The notes below the pieces were generated by a model. That model saw only the letters and a list, made by a program, of their open reading frames with translations. It searched no databases and was not told the origin of the DNA. A DNA stretch of 64,000 bases from Talpa occidentalis (lineage: Eukaryota; Chordata; Mammalia; Eulipotyphla; Talpidae): positions 45,939,199 to 46,003,198 of the forward strand of contig NW_023601104.1 in NCBI RefSeq assembly GCF_014898055.3, in the 5' to 3' direction. Each line of letters starts with the position of its first letter. The stretch's first letter is position 1. Below, in pieces: positions 1-12,370 of this stretch. The position numbers and the translations under genes were made by a program.

Positions 1-492
1 TAGATAAAGTAGTAGATCCAAGTAAGTTGTACTGTAACAACAAAAATACATTTTTTCCCGGAGTATATGTCTCTGTGTGTGTGTGCGTGCGTGTATGTGT
101 GCATGCATATGTTTATGTAAGCATGTATAAAATAACAACTGCTTTATTTCTTTTTTCTGCTAGGTAATCTCTGTTGGTTCAAAGTTCATGTGAAGGAGGA
201 AAACATCTTTTAGAACATTAACACCAATTATGATTGAAGTAATTGCTAATGCTGCTCTTAAAGTTTAATGATCCTCTCTCTCTTGCTATCTACAATTTTC
301 TACATTGTACAGGGGATTTGTAAAGTTCAGGTACTGTATTGTTTAGGTTTAGAATATCCTTTTTTATTTAACGTTTTCTCTTTCTCTTCTGAGATGATCT
401 GTTTACCTGTCATATATTCCCTCTAAGTTCTTGAACCTATTAATAATAGCTGTTTCAAAGTCATTATCTACTGATATCAACACTTGACTCAT
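1..492. other. AT-rich unique sequence with impure TG microsatellite
   Basis: No gene is recognised. An impure (TG)n/(CA)n tract with ATG and GCG interruptions lies at about 71-118. The last 14 bases (479-492, AACACTTGACTCAT) are the left target-site duplication of the L1 that follows. Confidence 0.5.
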
Positions 493-1830
493 TTTTTTTA
501 AAGTAATATTAAATGTTTTTTTTTAAATTTTATTTTTATATTCCCCATACAATTGCAACTCCCTTATTTTGTCCCCAATCCCTTCTTTCACCGCCCCCCA
601 CCCCCCATAGTTTGTATTTGGTTCATAGTTGTTTGTTGATTTTGATTTTTCTTTCTTATAGTTATTCTTTTTACTGGTCCCTCATTTAGGTTTTCTAGAT
701 TCCTGCTATGAGTGAGACCATCCGGTATTTTTCTTTTTCTTTCTGGCTTATTTCGCTGAGCATGATCCCTTCCAGCTCCGTTCGTGTTGCTGCAAATTGC
801 ATGTGTTTATCTTTTTTGAATGCTGAGTAATATTCCATGGTGTATATAAACCACATCTTCTTGATCCAGTCATTTATTTTTTGGGCATTTGGGTTGTTTC
901 CAAAGCTTAGCTATTGCAAATAGTGCTGCTATAAACATAGGGGTGCAGGTGCTCTTTGGGATTGAGGTTTCTGTGTCCTTTGGGTAAATACCTAGGAGTG
1001 GAATTGCTGGATCATATGGAAGCACTATCTTTAGTAGGTTGAGGAATCTCCACACAGCTTTCCATAGTGGTTGGACCAGTTTGCACTCCCACCAACAGTG
1101 CAGGAGAGTTCCTTTTTTCCACATCCTCGCCAACATTTGTTGTTGCTAGTTTTTTTTAATATGTGCCATTCTCACTGGTGTGAGATGGTATCTCATGGTA
1201 GTTTTGATTTGCATTTCCCTGATTGCAAGTGATGTTGAACATTTTTTCATATGCCTGCTGGCCATTTGTATTTCCTCTTTGAAGAGGAAGCTCTTCTGCC
1301 CATTTTTTGACTGGATTATTTTCTTTGTTTTTGTTGAGTCTCATCAATTCTTTGTAGATTTTTGTGATCAGTCCTTCATCATTAGTGTTGTGTGCAAAAA
1401 TTTTCTCCCAGTCGGTGGGGTTTCTCTTTGTTTTAGTTACTGTCTCTTTTGCTGTGCAGAAGCTCTTTAATTTGATGTAGTCCCAGCTGTTGATCTTTGC
1501 CTTCACTATCGCTGCTTTGGGTGATGTGTCTGTAAAGATGTCTTTGAGGTGCATGTCATATAGTGTTTCACCTATATTTTCTTCTATATATTTTATGGTT
1601 TCAGGTCTTATGTCTAGTTCTTTAATCCATTTTAAGTTGGTTTTTGTGCCTGGTGTGAGGTAGTAGTCAAGTTTCATTCTTTTGCATGTAGCGACCCAGT
1701 TTTCCCAGCACCATTTATTGAACAAACTTTCTTTGCTCCTGTGCATATTCTTTGCTCCTTTATCAAAGATTAGTTGACCATAAATCTGTGGGTTTATTTC
1801 TGGGTTTTCTATTCAGTTCCATTGGTCCTT
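493..1830 (-). mobile_element. 5'-truncated LINE-1 with intact target-site duplication
   Basis: The minus strand carries the C-terminal part of L1 ORF2 followed by the 3'UTR. The frame at 1156-1746 and, after a frameshift, 870-1136 encodes the ORF2 C-terminal region, including the motif [11 protein letters not shown]. The element matches the right half of the larger L1 at 44992-50608 almost base for base. The poly(A) appears as poly(T) at the left end, and a C-rich run at 591-606 is the G-rich 3'UTR tract seen from the opposite strand. Perfect 14-bp direct repeats AACACTTGACTCAT flank it at 479-492 and 1831-1844, which fixes the boundaries and shows target-primed reverse transcription. It is 5'-truncated and coding-dead. 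Confidence 0.93.
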
Positions 1831-1844
1831 AACACTTGACTCAT

Positions 1845-2279
1845 CTTGTAGTCTGTTTCTCTTGACTATTTTTTCCATCCACTTTTGGTCATTTTTTTAT
1901 GTCTACTGATTTTTAAAAATTGTATGTTTCACACTATAGACAATACACTATAGAAACTGGATTCTGTTTTCTTCCATTAAAGAGGACAGTAGGCATTATA
2001 CTTGGGTAACTGTACACAGAAGAAAGGGGAATATATAAAAATTTTGCAGACTATTGGGACAGGGTATGAGTTGACAATATTTGGAGACACAAAAATCTCT
2101 TCATTTCCCTTTTAGAATTGAGACTTGGGGGGGGCATGCATTAAATACAATTGACTTAAAGTCCAATTTGTACGAGTTCTACTCTGATTGTGGACAAATC
2201 CAGTACTTATTTTCTGAGTCTCAGAATGTATAATTCAAGTTGGTATACATGCAGTTGGACTAATTCTTATATAATTTTG
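1845..2279. other. unassigned sequence between L1 and ERV-like fragment
   Basis: This is AT-rich DNA without a recognisable gene. It begins with the right copy of the L1 target site and continues the sequence interrupted at 492. Its thymine-rich composition suggests an ancient repeat, but I cannot name a family. Confidence 0.3.
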
Positions 2280-3430
2280 GTCTATGGGGAAACAGCTGTA
2301 AGAGTGCAGAAGGCTAAGTGAAAAGCTCAGAGACCCTACCAAGATAGTAAACTGAAAACAATATACTCTGTGGGAATGGTAGAGATTAGTGCAACAATTG
2401 AAGACTTAAAGGACATGGGTATGGTTGTCTCTATCAATTGGTCATTTAGGAACTGGATGGTGCTGGAAAATGACTGTAAAGCTCAACTGCAGATACTGTG
2501 TTGGAGTTAGTATTATTGTTAGATGAACACTGTCTCAAATACAGTATGTGGCTAATAATTTAGAAAGTGCATTCTTTGCTACTCTAACTTGCAAAGAAGA
2601 CCATACATAGTTTGCAATCACATTTGCTGGGCAACAATATTGATTTACAGTGTTGCCTCAGTGCTACATTAATTCTCCCACACTGTCATAATATAGTCCA
2701 AAAATATCTGCACTGCCAGGACATCTCACAAAATATCACACTGATACATTACATCAATGACATCATGATGATTGGTCTGGATAAACAAAAGATGGCTAAT
2801 AAAAGGAGACCTTAGTAAAACACTATGTTCCAGAGGATAGATATAATCCCCAAGATGATTCAGAGACCACATCAGTGAAGATTTTGGGTGGAGGGTGGTT
2901 AGGGGCATACCACAATTCCCTGACAAAGAGAAAGACAAATTCCTGAATCTTGCATGCCCTAACACAAAGAAGCCTATCACCTGGTAGGCCCCCTTGCTTA
3001 TGTGCTCTAGTCTACTTCTGCATGGCACAGAAGGGTGTCAGTTTTGAGTGGGTTCTAGTGCATTAAGGCATGTCCAAACTGTGGTACAAATTACCCTGCC
3101 ACTTGTGCCATATAGTCTGCTAACACACTGTACAGTTTTGGTGATCTTAATGTTAGGATGCAGTGTGGAGCTTATGGAAAGCCCCATAGAAAAATCACAC
3201 TGTAATCCCTGGGTTTATGGGGTAAGATTTTGCCATTCACAGTGAAAATATGTGCCTTTTGTTCCTTCCTCCATTTCACTGTCTTTGGTAGAAACAAAGC
3301 ACTTGACTATGGGGCATTAAGTGACATTCATCTGGAATTGCCTATTATGAGTTGAATTCAATTGGGCCTGTAAAGTCATAAAGTTGCAATCAAGCTACTC
3401 AGATAATATGACTGCATCAGTTTCCACCTT
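2280..3430 (+). pseudogene. degenerate ERVL-like pol fragment (RT to RNase H)
   Basis: Read in shifting plus-strand frames, this stretch resembles the reverse-transcriptase and following connection/RNase H region of an endogenous retrovirus of the ERVL (class III) type. A short frame at 2612-2815 carries the RT active-site region as Y-I-N-D at 2750-2761, with the first catalytic aspartate replaced. Later blocks in other frames at about 2840-2990, 3130-3240 and 3290-3350 look like downstream pol segments. Stops and frameshifts occur throughout, and I see no gag, env or paired LTR. It is an old, non-functional fossil. Family assignment rests on my reading of the translated pattern and needs a profile search. 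Confidence 0.55.
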
Positions 3431-3445
3431 CTGCTGAGGGCTTGT

Positions 3446-4235
3446 TCCCTTTTTTTTTTTTTTTTTTGCTTTGTAAAAAGCAGCTTTAGGTTCACAGCAA
3501 ATTTAGTGAAAGCATAAAGATCTCCAATATATCTTCCTACCCCTACATGTGCATAGCCTCTATCAACATTCCGTATCAGTGTTGAACTTTTTTCTTTTTA
3601 AAATTGATAAACCTACACTGACATATCATTATCACCCAATTTACACAGTTTACATTCAAGCTCACTCTTGGTGTTCAATATATCATGGGTTTGCACAAAT
3701 AACGGTATGCATCTACGATCATAGTATCATACAGAGTATTGTCACAGTCCTAAAAAGCTACAGTCCTCCACCTATTTATTCTTCCTCTCCCATTACCTGT
3801 AGAAACCACTGTTTCTTTTTTTTATTTTCACATAGTCACAGAGTAGGTAGTCTTTTCAGATTGGCTTTTTTCCCTCACATATTTCAATGGCTTGATAGCT
3901 CATTTTTAGTACTGAGTGATATTTCAATGTCTGACTGCACTCTCTTCACCAAAAAATGTTTCATTAAAATGTATGTATCCTTATTTTGTTTTTATTGCAT
4001 TGAGATTCATAAGAATAAAATTATGTACATCAAGTTCTGTTCCTTCTTTTTTAAAAATTCAACAATATATTACTAGGAATACTTAACATTGATTGGTGTG
4101 GTTGTTCATTAATTTACCTTGCTCTGTAATATTCTACTATGTGGACTTAACAATTTATTTGTCCATGCTTCTGCTGATGGACATCTGGTGAATTCATATA
4201 TCAATTCTAGTAAAGTCTCAGATACTGTCTTTGCA
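3446..4235 (-). mobile_element. ancient L1M-type LINE-1 3' end
   Basis: Starting from a poly(T) run at 3450-3468, the sequence follows the familiar antisense 3' end of old mammalian L1 (L1MA/L1MB-like): 'gctttgtaaaaagcagcttt', then 'tcatggctt..tagctcattt'-type blocks, then 'tttatttgtccat'. It is strongly diverged. The plus-strand open frame over 3549-4076 is a by-product of the antisense repeat. Confidence 0.75.
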
Positions 4236-5420
4236 AAACTGCCTCTCCCTCATTCTCTTCCTTTTTTCTAGCATGTCAATTAACTAGATGATGTAGTATA
4301 GGCTAATTCTATTCTTTATATTTGGAAATTATTCATATTTTTGATCTTTCTGGTCTCTGCTGCATTCTTTTTTAAAAAATCAAACACAATTTACTATTTA
4401 TTATGCTGCATTCATGATAATGTCTTCAGATCTATCTTCCCTACTCAGCTAAATCTTACATCAGTTCAATCTAATGTACATTTAAACATGCCCCTTTAGT
4501 TTTTTAACTTGAAAATTTCATTTGTTTGTAAAATTTAAATTTGGTCCCCTTTCCATGCTATTACTCTTTTGTGTTTTTTTGTGATTGCATCTTTTATTTC
4601 TTAAACATTTGATTTGTAGAAATTTTATATTTTGATTCTCATAATGTCAATATCTGAAATACTTGGTAATAAATCTGTTTGTTGTTTCCACTGATTCATG
4701 CATGATGGCTTGTTTTCTTGCATGCTTAGGAATCTCTGATTAAGAGCTCATGCTTGTTTTATCTTAATTTGTGAAAAGCTTGGATACCTCTATGCAACCA
4801 AAACACGTAAGTATCCAGCTCCTCATAATACAGCAGAATGTATTTCTTTCTTTGTACTGTCAAAGCCTAGTTTTCTTTACAGTACCGATACTGTATCCTG
4901 TCCTTTACTAAACAAGCATTAATTTAGGAATGAGTTACTAATCTGAGATCACCTCAGTAATCTTTTTTCTACAACGAGACTCTAAGTTTCAGATTCCCTT
5001 TCCTGAAGCTAGTTTAAGTGGAGAAGAGACTAACAACCTGAAAATACTTAAGCTTCTTTCTGTAGCTACTGGCTAATGCAGTAGCCTATATTTCAGCTGT
5101 CCTTATTAAGGTTTGCTCTAGACTTTCCTAATGGCAGTGCCATTAACATTTACCTTCAGGGAAATTGCTTTCTGACTTCACTTCAAATACAGAAAACAGA
5201 TTTCCCCTATGTGGGAGAGGCCCTTAGTAATTTCCAATATCTTGTGAACTCAGTAATACATAGAAAACCAAGGTTCATCAAGTGTGTGGTTAAATAGCAG
5301 GAAGTTCTTGGACCTCAATGTGGTATTAGACTTGGAATTTTAATTATTATTTAAATATTTTATTTTACATAATTCTTACATCTTTTTTCATCTTTGCACA
5401 ATGCATGCATTTTCATTTTG
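4236..5420. other. unassigned AT-rich sequence
   Basis: No coding exon, RNA gene or clear transposon boundary is visible. The T-rich part at about 4460-4730 has the texture of an old antisense LINE but I cannot place it. Confidence 0.3.
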
Positions 5421-5503
5421 GTTATATTCCCCATACAATTGCACCCCCCCCATTTTGACTCTAGTGCTTCCTGTCCCTGCCCCTCATGTTTTTTTTTTTT
5501 TTA
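5421..5503 (-). mobile_element. short LINE-1 3'UTR remnant
   Basis: The block 'atattccccatacaattgca' followed by a C-rich run matches the 3'UTR end of the window's other L1 copies (about 539-606 and 45020-45087) in the same minus orientation. It is bounded on the right by a poly(T) run at about 5490-5502. Only the last part of the 3'UTR is present. Confidence 0.6.
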
Positions 5504-5904
5504 AATAAGCTCTTCCCCATACTGTACTTATTCACACCAAAGTATGAAAACCTGTAGGATAGAATAGGCAGAAAATGAAAGGTGTGCCTACTCAGTATTC
5601 CAGTGAGGCTGAACCCCAGACTGTAAGAGAACATGCTAAACTGAAATACTGACTAGATTCAGAGGCCTGAAGGGCTTTAAATGTTGTTATAAACAGTTGT
5701 TATTTTTTTCTGGTTCTGGAAAGTAATGGAAGTGTTTTAAACAGAGTAATTTCATTTGAAAACATGTGTTCTAGAGAGATAAAGCAGTATTGTAAAAGAA
5801 GGCTTTAGGGGACAGAGGCAGAAAGGTCAATAATCGCAATTATAGGTAATTCCTAAGGAATTACCTTAGGAATCTTTAAAAATACTGATGTGTGAGCACA
5901 TCAC
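5504..5904. other. unassigned sequence with small inverted repeat
   Basis: No gene is seen. Overlapping short inverted repeats lie at 5845-5870 (GGTAATTCC, 3-nt spacer, GGAATTACC). Confidence 0.3.
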
Positions 5905-8035
5905 TTATTAGTCCCAAGAGGTATTTCATTGTTGGTTCTTTGGAACTTTTTTACATAGAAAATTATGTCACCTGTGAAAGACAGTTTTATTTCTTCCATT
6001 CCAATGTGTATGCCATATGCCTTTTTTTTTTTTTCTTGTCTCACTGCAATATCTACTGCTACCAGTACGGTGTTGAAGTAGGAGTGGTCAGAGTGGGCAT
6101 CCTTGTCTTGGAAAAAAGCAGCTAATTTCTTACCACTAAGTGCAATGCTAGTGATGTTAGCTGTAGCTTTTTGAGGGGGGTAGATGTTTTTTTTTTTTTC
6201 TATTAATGTGAAAGAATTTTAACAGGATTAGCATGCACAGAAAGAGAAGGATAATAGATTTCCAATAAAACACCCTAAATTCCCCATCTCCTTTGGGTAA
6301 ATGACCAAACAGGGTTGGCCCAAGGAAAGATCACTGAGGACTATGAGGGACTAGATATTCTTTATCAAGCTGAGGATTTGATAAAGGAATATTATGAACA
6401 GTTAATAATTTAAATGAAATGGAGCAATTCCTTGAAAGACAAACTCTACTAAAAGATCACAAGAAGAAGTAAATTGAATAGATCCACATCTATTAGAGAA
6501 ATTAGTAAACTTAGTACTCTTAGTTTGCTAGTAGTATTTTAGATAAATAGGTGTTGGATTTTTTCATTTTTTTGCATAAATTGATATGCTTGTATAGTTT
6601 TTCTTTGCTAGTTTATAGACGTGGTGGGCTGCATCACTTAATTACTGACTATTGAACCAGTCTTGCATACCTGGAGTAAACCACACTTGGGTGTGCTGTT
6701 CAATTCTTTTTATCCACTGTTGGATTTGATTTGCTAATGCTTGAAGATTTTTGTATTTATTTATGTTCATGGGAGATATTGGTGTGGATTTTTTTTCTTG
6801 CAATGCATTTTTCTACTTTCTATATTGGGTAATGCTGCCCTCAAAAAGTGAGTTCCTCATAAAGTGAGTTAAGAGGTTACTTCTTATATTTTCTGGAAGA
6901 GATTTTAAAGAGCTGGCACTATTCCTTCCTTAAATGTTTGGTAAAATTCACCAGTGAAATCATCTCTCCCTAGTCCTTTATGTGTCAGATGTTTACTAAT
7001 TGTTTTTTTTAATTTCTTCAATTAATAGACATATTCAAACTCATGCCATTTGCAGCAACGTGGATGGAGCTAAGAAGGAATTATGCTAAGTGAAATAAGC
7101 CAGAAGGAAAAAGAAAAATATCGGAAGGTTTCACTTATAACAGGAATATAGGGGAACCAAATAAGACATCAGTGTAAAAAAAAATAATAACAGTACAAAA
7201 CACAACAGAGCAAAAACAGTCAATTATAAACCAGAGACATACTGTGGGGGAGGAGGAGGGAGAGGCATCAGAGGCAGGGAGGGAGGAGCACAGGGGACTG
7301 TGGTGATGGGGCACGTGTGCCTTGGGGAAGAAAATTCTATGGGGACTCAATCTGAGGGGGTGGAAGCACAGATTGTCTAAAAAATGTAAAAAGTGATAAA
7401 TGTTAAAATAAAAAATAATATATTGAAAAAAATTAAAAAAATAGACATTCAATTTATTTCTCTTTGTGATCACCTTTTAGTAGATTTTGTCTTTCAAGGA
7501 ATTGGTCCACTTCATTCATCAAATTTGTGGACTTAGAACTGTTCATAGAACTGCTTTATTATTTTTCAATATCGATGGGGTTAGAAGTAATCTTTCACTT
7601 AAAATATTAGTTCTTTGTGTTTTATCTACTTTTTTTTGGTCATTGTAGCTAGTAGTTTACTCATTTTATTCATATTTGTCAAAGATCTAGACTTTTGTTT
7701 TATTTCCTGCATTAATCTTCTGTTTCCAATTTCATTTATGCTCTAATTTTCATTATTTTCTTTTACTTACTTTGTAATTAATTTATTTTTATAGTTTCCT
7801 TAAATTAAAGCTTAGATTATTGATTTTAGATTTTTCTTCTTTTCTAATCCATGATTCATAACTATATATTTTCTTCTAATCTCTGCTTTGGCTATAGTCT
7901 ACAAATTTTACTAACTTGCATTTTCATTTATTAAATTTTACTGTGCTCATATATGTTAAGAAATGTAGTATATTTAAAAATATTTCTATTTATAGAACTG
8001 ATCTTATTTTGCTATATGGTCCAAACTCTGCGAAG
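5905..8035 (-). mobile_element. ancient LINE-1 ORF2 region, rearranged
   Basis: The plus strand reads as the antisense of L1 ORF2 across the RT domain. Landmarks are 'agtgggcatccttgtcttgg' near 6090, the block around 6650-6720, 'ttcaccagtgaaatcatctc' near 6950, and 'gtctttcaaggaattggtcc' near 7490. All are highly diverged with no intact frame. The element is broken by an unassigned poly(T)-headed insert at about 6186-6350, by an L1 piece in opposite orientation at about 6385-6515, and by a cleaner L1 tail at 7033-7439. The right boundary near 8035 is approximate. Confidence 0.7.
7033..7439 (+). mobile_element. 5'-truncated LINE-1 3' end nested in older L1
   Basis: The plus strand starts in the last codons of L1 ORF2 ('catttgcagcaacgtggatgg'-like), continues through a G-rich 3'UTR and ends in an A-rich tail. 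A 9-bp direct repeat AATAGACAT flanks it (7024-7032 and 7440-7448), and the older minus-strand L1 resumes directly after it. It is an independent later insertion. Confidence 0.85.
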
Positions 8036-9267
8036 TATTGAACAAAAATAAAAACATTTTATTCAAATCTATGAATTAGTTTTTTTTAGATTTATGCTTT
8101 GTTTTCGATTTGTTGGATCAGGTGAAATGCTCATTTTTTACTGAGATCTTGGGGATAAAGTTTCCTCCTTATGAAGGAGCCTAGGATTATTAGAATGGGT
8201 GTAGTCAGGCCTTTCTTACTCGGAAATCTCTGAATCTTCTTGGTCTTAGCTGGAAATGGTTAGTTTAAGCTTCTCTCTGGACTGCGGCCTTCCAGGTGGT
8301 ACTATTTCTGGGTGATCATTCAGCCAATGATACTCAATCATGTCACACAATATAGTGGCATAACTCATGATCTGGTCTCTTGGCTTGATCAGAACCTATT
8401 ACTTGACTGAAGCAAGTCCCACCACAGCTTCTGCTAGTGATGCAGACCTCCTGTACTCCATGTAACCTACTGCATTCAGCTCCTGATCTCTGATGGTCAC
8501 ACCAGAGCCTATGTCATGAAGTTATTTTGAATCTCACTCCCGGGGCTCATTTACCAGTTTATAGATATCAACTAACTTTTATAGTTAGTTTATACACCTG
8601 ACTAACTTCTTTGTCCCTGTCCAAAAGTTGGTAAATACTGAATGCTTTCCATGTTACAGGGAGCTGAAAATAACTCTGAGGCTTCTTCTCCATGTCCATG
8701 CAGTTCTATCAAGTGTTCTTTTGTTGTGGCCATCTCCATATTTAATTCCATTTCTTCCCCAATGGAATGCTGGATAGAACCTACAGAGAGTTTGGAAGTT
8801 TGGATGGCTGATAACATCCATTGAACCTATATTTCAGTAATTTATATGTTCATATTATAGTGAATATAATATTTAGAAATATTTTAACATGTTTTACTCA
8901 GCTCATTTAACACTTGGATTCTTGTCAAAAAAGAGAGAAGATACATGTCTTCATCTTGCTTTGTCTTTTTTTTTCACTCCATAACCCACTTTGCCAGAAA
9001 GGCAAATTGATTTATAGTCCACTTGTCCCTTACACTATACTCTGCAATGAAACTGGCAGGCCTATTCACTGAAAACTCAAGAGATAAAATAGAAAAATCA
9101 ATAAAAAACTTCTTTTACCTTAAAGTCATAGGTATAAATCTATTTTTAAAACATGAGAATAGCTTGCAAGCATATTTTGAAATTAAAAATTTCATTTAGG
9201 ATATCATAGGTAAAAAATATTTCTCTATTCTTCTGTTATAGTTCTAATTTCTTATTTTTCTTATTTA
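8036..9267. other. unassigned sequence
   Basis: Two partly overlapping short open frames on opposite strands near 8602-8824 resemble no family I know. The block 8120-8820 is less AT-rich than its surroundings and could be an old repeat. I see no splice-bounded exon. The left target-site copy of the next SINE lies at about 9251-9267. Confidence 0.3.
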
Positions 9268-9533
9268 ATTATTTTAAAGATTTATTTTTACTTATTTACA
9301 TATACAAGAACTAGGGTGTAGGCTAGAGGTGTGGGGGAGGTGAGAAGATTCACCAGAGACAGAGTGGGGAGCAGAACAGGCAGATTTACTGAAATACACT
9401 GCTGAGGGGAGCAGCGGGTGAGTCAGGAGAGGTTTACTGCGCCATTTGTGGATTGACTCCCTGGCTGCGGATTGAATTCAGGACTCAGCAGTGTGATAGT
9501 GTTGAGACTTAACCCCTAACTCACCATAGAGGC
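9268..9533 (-). mobile_element. tRNA-derived SINE (older type)
   Basis: Reading the minus strand, a tRNA-like head leads into the shared SINE body (GCTGCTCCCCTCAGCAGTGT, then CTCTGTCTCTGGTGAATC) and ends AATAAATCTTTAAAA. The head is worn. Imperfect target-site copies at about 9251-9267 and 9534-9552 suggest an older insertion. Confidence 0.88.
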
Positions 9534-9974
9534 TCTTGTTTTTCCTTTTTATTTATACACTTTCCTCTTTCCTACAGATGGCTTCTTTGGATCTACTAAA
9601 GAGATCATTAGCAGAAAAGACCAAAAGAAAAGAATACATTAAAATATTAAAAAAAAAAATTCATTCCCTGTGGTTTAAGCTGACAAAAACAAGAAAATTT
9701 ATGTTCTTTGGATGCCATTAGTTCTCTAGAAAGTCTATATAGCTAAAGGTAGGGAAAAATAACTAACTAACTTTTTTTATTTCTTTGTACTGGCTTAGGT
9801 TATCTGTGTGGTTCATTATACTTTGTTCCAAAAAACAAAGAAAAATCAATGTTTTCTTTCATTGATTTGTCTTAAAAAAAAGAAAAACTGAAGTGGCAGG
9901 GAAGTGATTAATTAACCATTTTGTGTAGACTAAGAGAAAAAGATTTAGGGTTGTTATGTACTTTCTGAGGATAG

Positions 9975-10175
9975 AAGGTGTGTGGTTGAATCTGAGCCCT
10001 GCCACTCTTAAAAATGTGTGAACTCAGATAAGTTTTTTGATTTATTAGTACCTCAGTTTTCTCACCTGAAAAGTGATAATATAAGAGGATTAAATTAATT
10101 TCTATATAAAGGACTTGGAATATATTCTCACATATTAAATACTAATGTCATCATATACTATGATTATTAGTAGTA
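9975..10175 (+). repeat. MIR fossil
   Basis: The order 'gccctgccactcttaaaaat', 'aactcagataagttt', 'cctcagttttctcacctgaa', then 'aagaggattaaatta' follows the MIR core, in diverged form. Confidence 0.6.
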
Positions 10176-10439
10176 CAACTGTACAAAGGATTTGAGAAAA
10201 GATTGCTAATTGTGAAAATATACTAAAACAAAGGATTTTAAAATTAAAAATGATACTCTTAAATGCTATGACACATTTCTTTAATCTTTTTGTGGATAAG
10301 TTTAATTTATTTTAACTAGTAGGACAGATTTAGATTATAAGCTCTCTGAGGAGAGGACTTACCTTTGTAAAAAATTATTTAACACATCCTGTTCAATTAT
10401 ACTATGTGTACTAGTGTGCAAAATTATAGCATCATTTAA

Positions 10440-10675
10440 ATGGAAAAGCACAATAGTTCAGTACAGGCTTTGCAGTTTATAGCTTGAGGTCTGAATTCCA
10501 CTTAAAGTAATTTTGTTAAGTTGTTTAACCACATTAGGAATTATGCTTATAATCTATAAAACAGAAATAGTTAATGAAATCTTTTTTCCTAGAATATTTA
10601 TAAGGATTATTTGATATACAATACATAAAACCCCAAGCAATTACTTGTGCTTTTTAAATACTATACTAATTCTGG
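10440..10675 (+). repeat. probable MIR fossil
   Basis: The blocks 'tgaggtctgaattcca', 'ttaagttgtttaaccacatt' and 'aatctataaaacagaaatag' are in MIR order, very diverged. Confidence 0.45.
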
Positions 10676-11669
10676 TAATGTCAAGAATTTTATCAGAGAA
10701 AACTTGTTAAATATATTTAAAAATTCTTTTCTCTAAATTCAGTTGGAAAAATCTACAGAAAATGCAGTGAAAATTTATTAGAGCTGTATGTATAAATTCC
10801 GTGAATTTGTAGAGCTGCCATACAGTTATGTGGTTTGTTCGTGTAATGTAGTCTTCACATGGACCATTTCACCTATGTTAAAGAAATGCCCTTTAGAGGC
10901 CAGATCAAAGTTTTGCATTTAGCTTCCTACAGCAGGAGCCTTGCCCAGCTGGCATTCTGGGATTCCTTCCATCTTTGGTTTGACTTGATGATTCAGTGAA
11001 GTACATGCTGTTCTTGCATCAGAAGTAGCAGTGTTAATTCTTTTATGCCAAATACTTTCACAGGAGCTCAGGCTGAGTTCCCTGGATGAATGCTTATTGA
11101 AGAGTCACTGAAGCAGCTGGTGGAAAAGTCCATGTCGATCCCTTTGAGACCTGTGTATGTGGAAAACATTCTGAGTTGCTCTGCACTTCAGAGGTATAAG
11201 TAAAATGGAATACAACTACCCAGAAATCTATCATCCTTCACTGGCTTGTAGGAAATCCAACTGATAGATCTTTCGCATTCTAGATGTAGAATGATCATAT
11301 AGTTTTTCATCCAGGAACACTTGAGAGTGAAATGGGGGCACAGTTAATTATGTTGGGACAAGAGATATAAAATGGGACTTTCCTGAGTAAATTGGTTTGT
11401 AGTGACAATTTACTAGATTCTACAAGTTTCTGGTGCTGTTATTATTATCCTTTTTAATTCATTTCCCAATCTGAATATTTGCTTGCTATGTACTGTGTCA
11501 GGGTGTACCCAAACTGCCTAAAACTAGTTTTAGCTTTTTGCCACAACAGTACTTTTGCTTCTGCAAGAGAGTAGTACTATTTATCCTTGGTTCTTATCAC
11601 CTAATCCAAAGACCTGTGTCATTTCAAAGACAATGCTGTGGACATTTTCCTTTAGCCATTATAATAATT
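10676..11669. other. unassigned sequence with a less AT-rich block
   Basis: About 10860-11250 has more balanced composition than its surroundings but no long frame, and I could not match it to a gene. It could be an old processed pseudogene, an unclassified repeat or a conserved noncoding element. Confidence 0.3.
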
Positions 11670-12370
11670 TATCCATTCCACAAGTATTTACTGTGGAAGC
11701 AGGAACTGTTCTAAATGAAGAGACGCAATTATGCACACGATGATAAGGTGCCTGCCTTACAGGCTTAACATTCTGCTGGACAGACGCATTTCACAATAAA
11801 TATCCCAAACTTAAATAAGGAAAGTTATAATAAATAAAATGAAGCATGAGTGACTTTAGATAGGCTAGACTCTGAAGGCCTCTGAGACCTGAACAATAAG
11901 GAGCTAATAGATGCACATGATCATCTAGAGGGAAGAGTGACAAGGTAGGACAAACAGTAAGGTCAAACAATAAACACACAAGTAGGAATGATCTTAATGA
12001 TACAGAAGTAAGAAGTATATCGACATGAAAAGAATGAGTAGAAACGCTCATTAGATCATTCATGGCTATGTAAGCTGGCCATGATACAGAATCTGCTGAT
12101 TTTTATTCTAATTGCAGTAGGAAGCTAGTCACCAGTTTTAGACATATGAGTGGCATTCTTTAAAAGATCACCCTGATTTTCAGGATGAGACCCTGGCATG
12201 ATATAGTGGAGTTTGAATTAAGGTGGTAGTAGAGATGGTAACAAATGGCCAAGTTAAGTATTTTATATGCAATGCTTACAGGAATTCCTAATGATTAGAT
12301 ACGGGTGGTGAAGAAAGAAAAGATGACTCCTACATTTTGAATTTGGGTGAATGGGGTATCAATTAGCAAA
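11670..12370 (-). repeat. LINE-2 fossil, 3' region
   Basis: The plus strand reads as antisense L2 from its 3' end: 'ccattccacaagtatttact', then 'aggcttaacattctgctgga', 'gaaggcctctgagacctgaa', 'ttattctaattgcagtagga', and 'aagatcaccctgattttcag'. It is diverged with no usable coding frame. Confidence 0.65.

Noticed and set aside
3549..4076. A 175-codon plus-strand frame
   Set aside because: It is the antisense of an old L1 3' end; T-rich antisense L1 produces long frames.
5845..5870. Short inverted repeat (9-10 bp arms, 3-bp spacer) as a transposon end or operator
   Set aside because: An inverted repeat of this size is expected about once by chance in an AT-rich window this long, and no element is bounded by it.
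8602..8824. Sense/antisense overlapping frames as a possible gene pair
   Set aside because: Both are short and unrecognised, and complementary stop-free stretches in opposite frames are common by chance.
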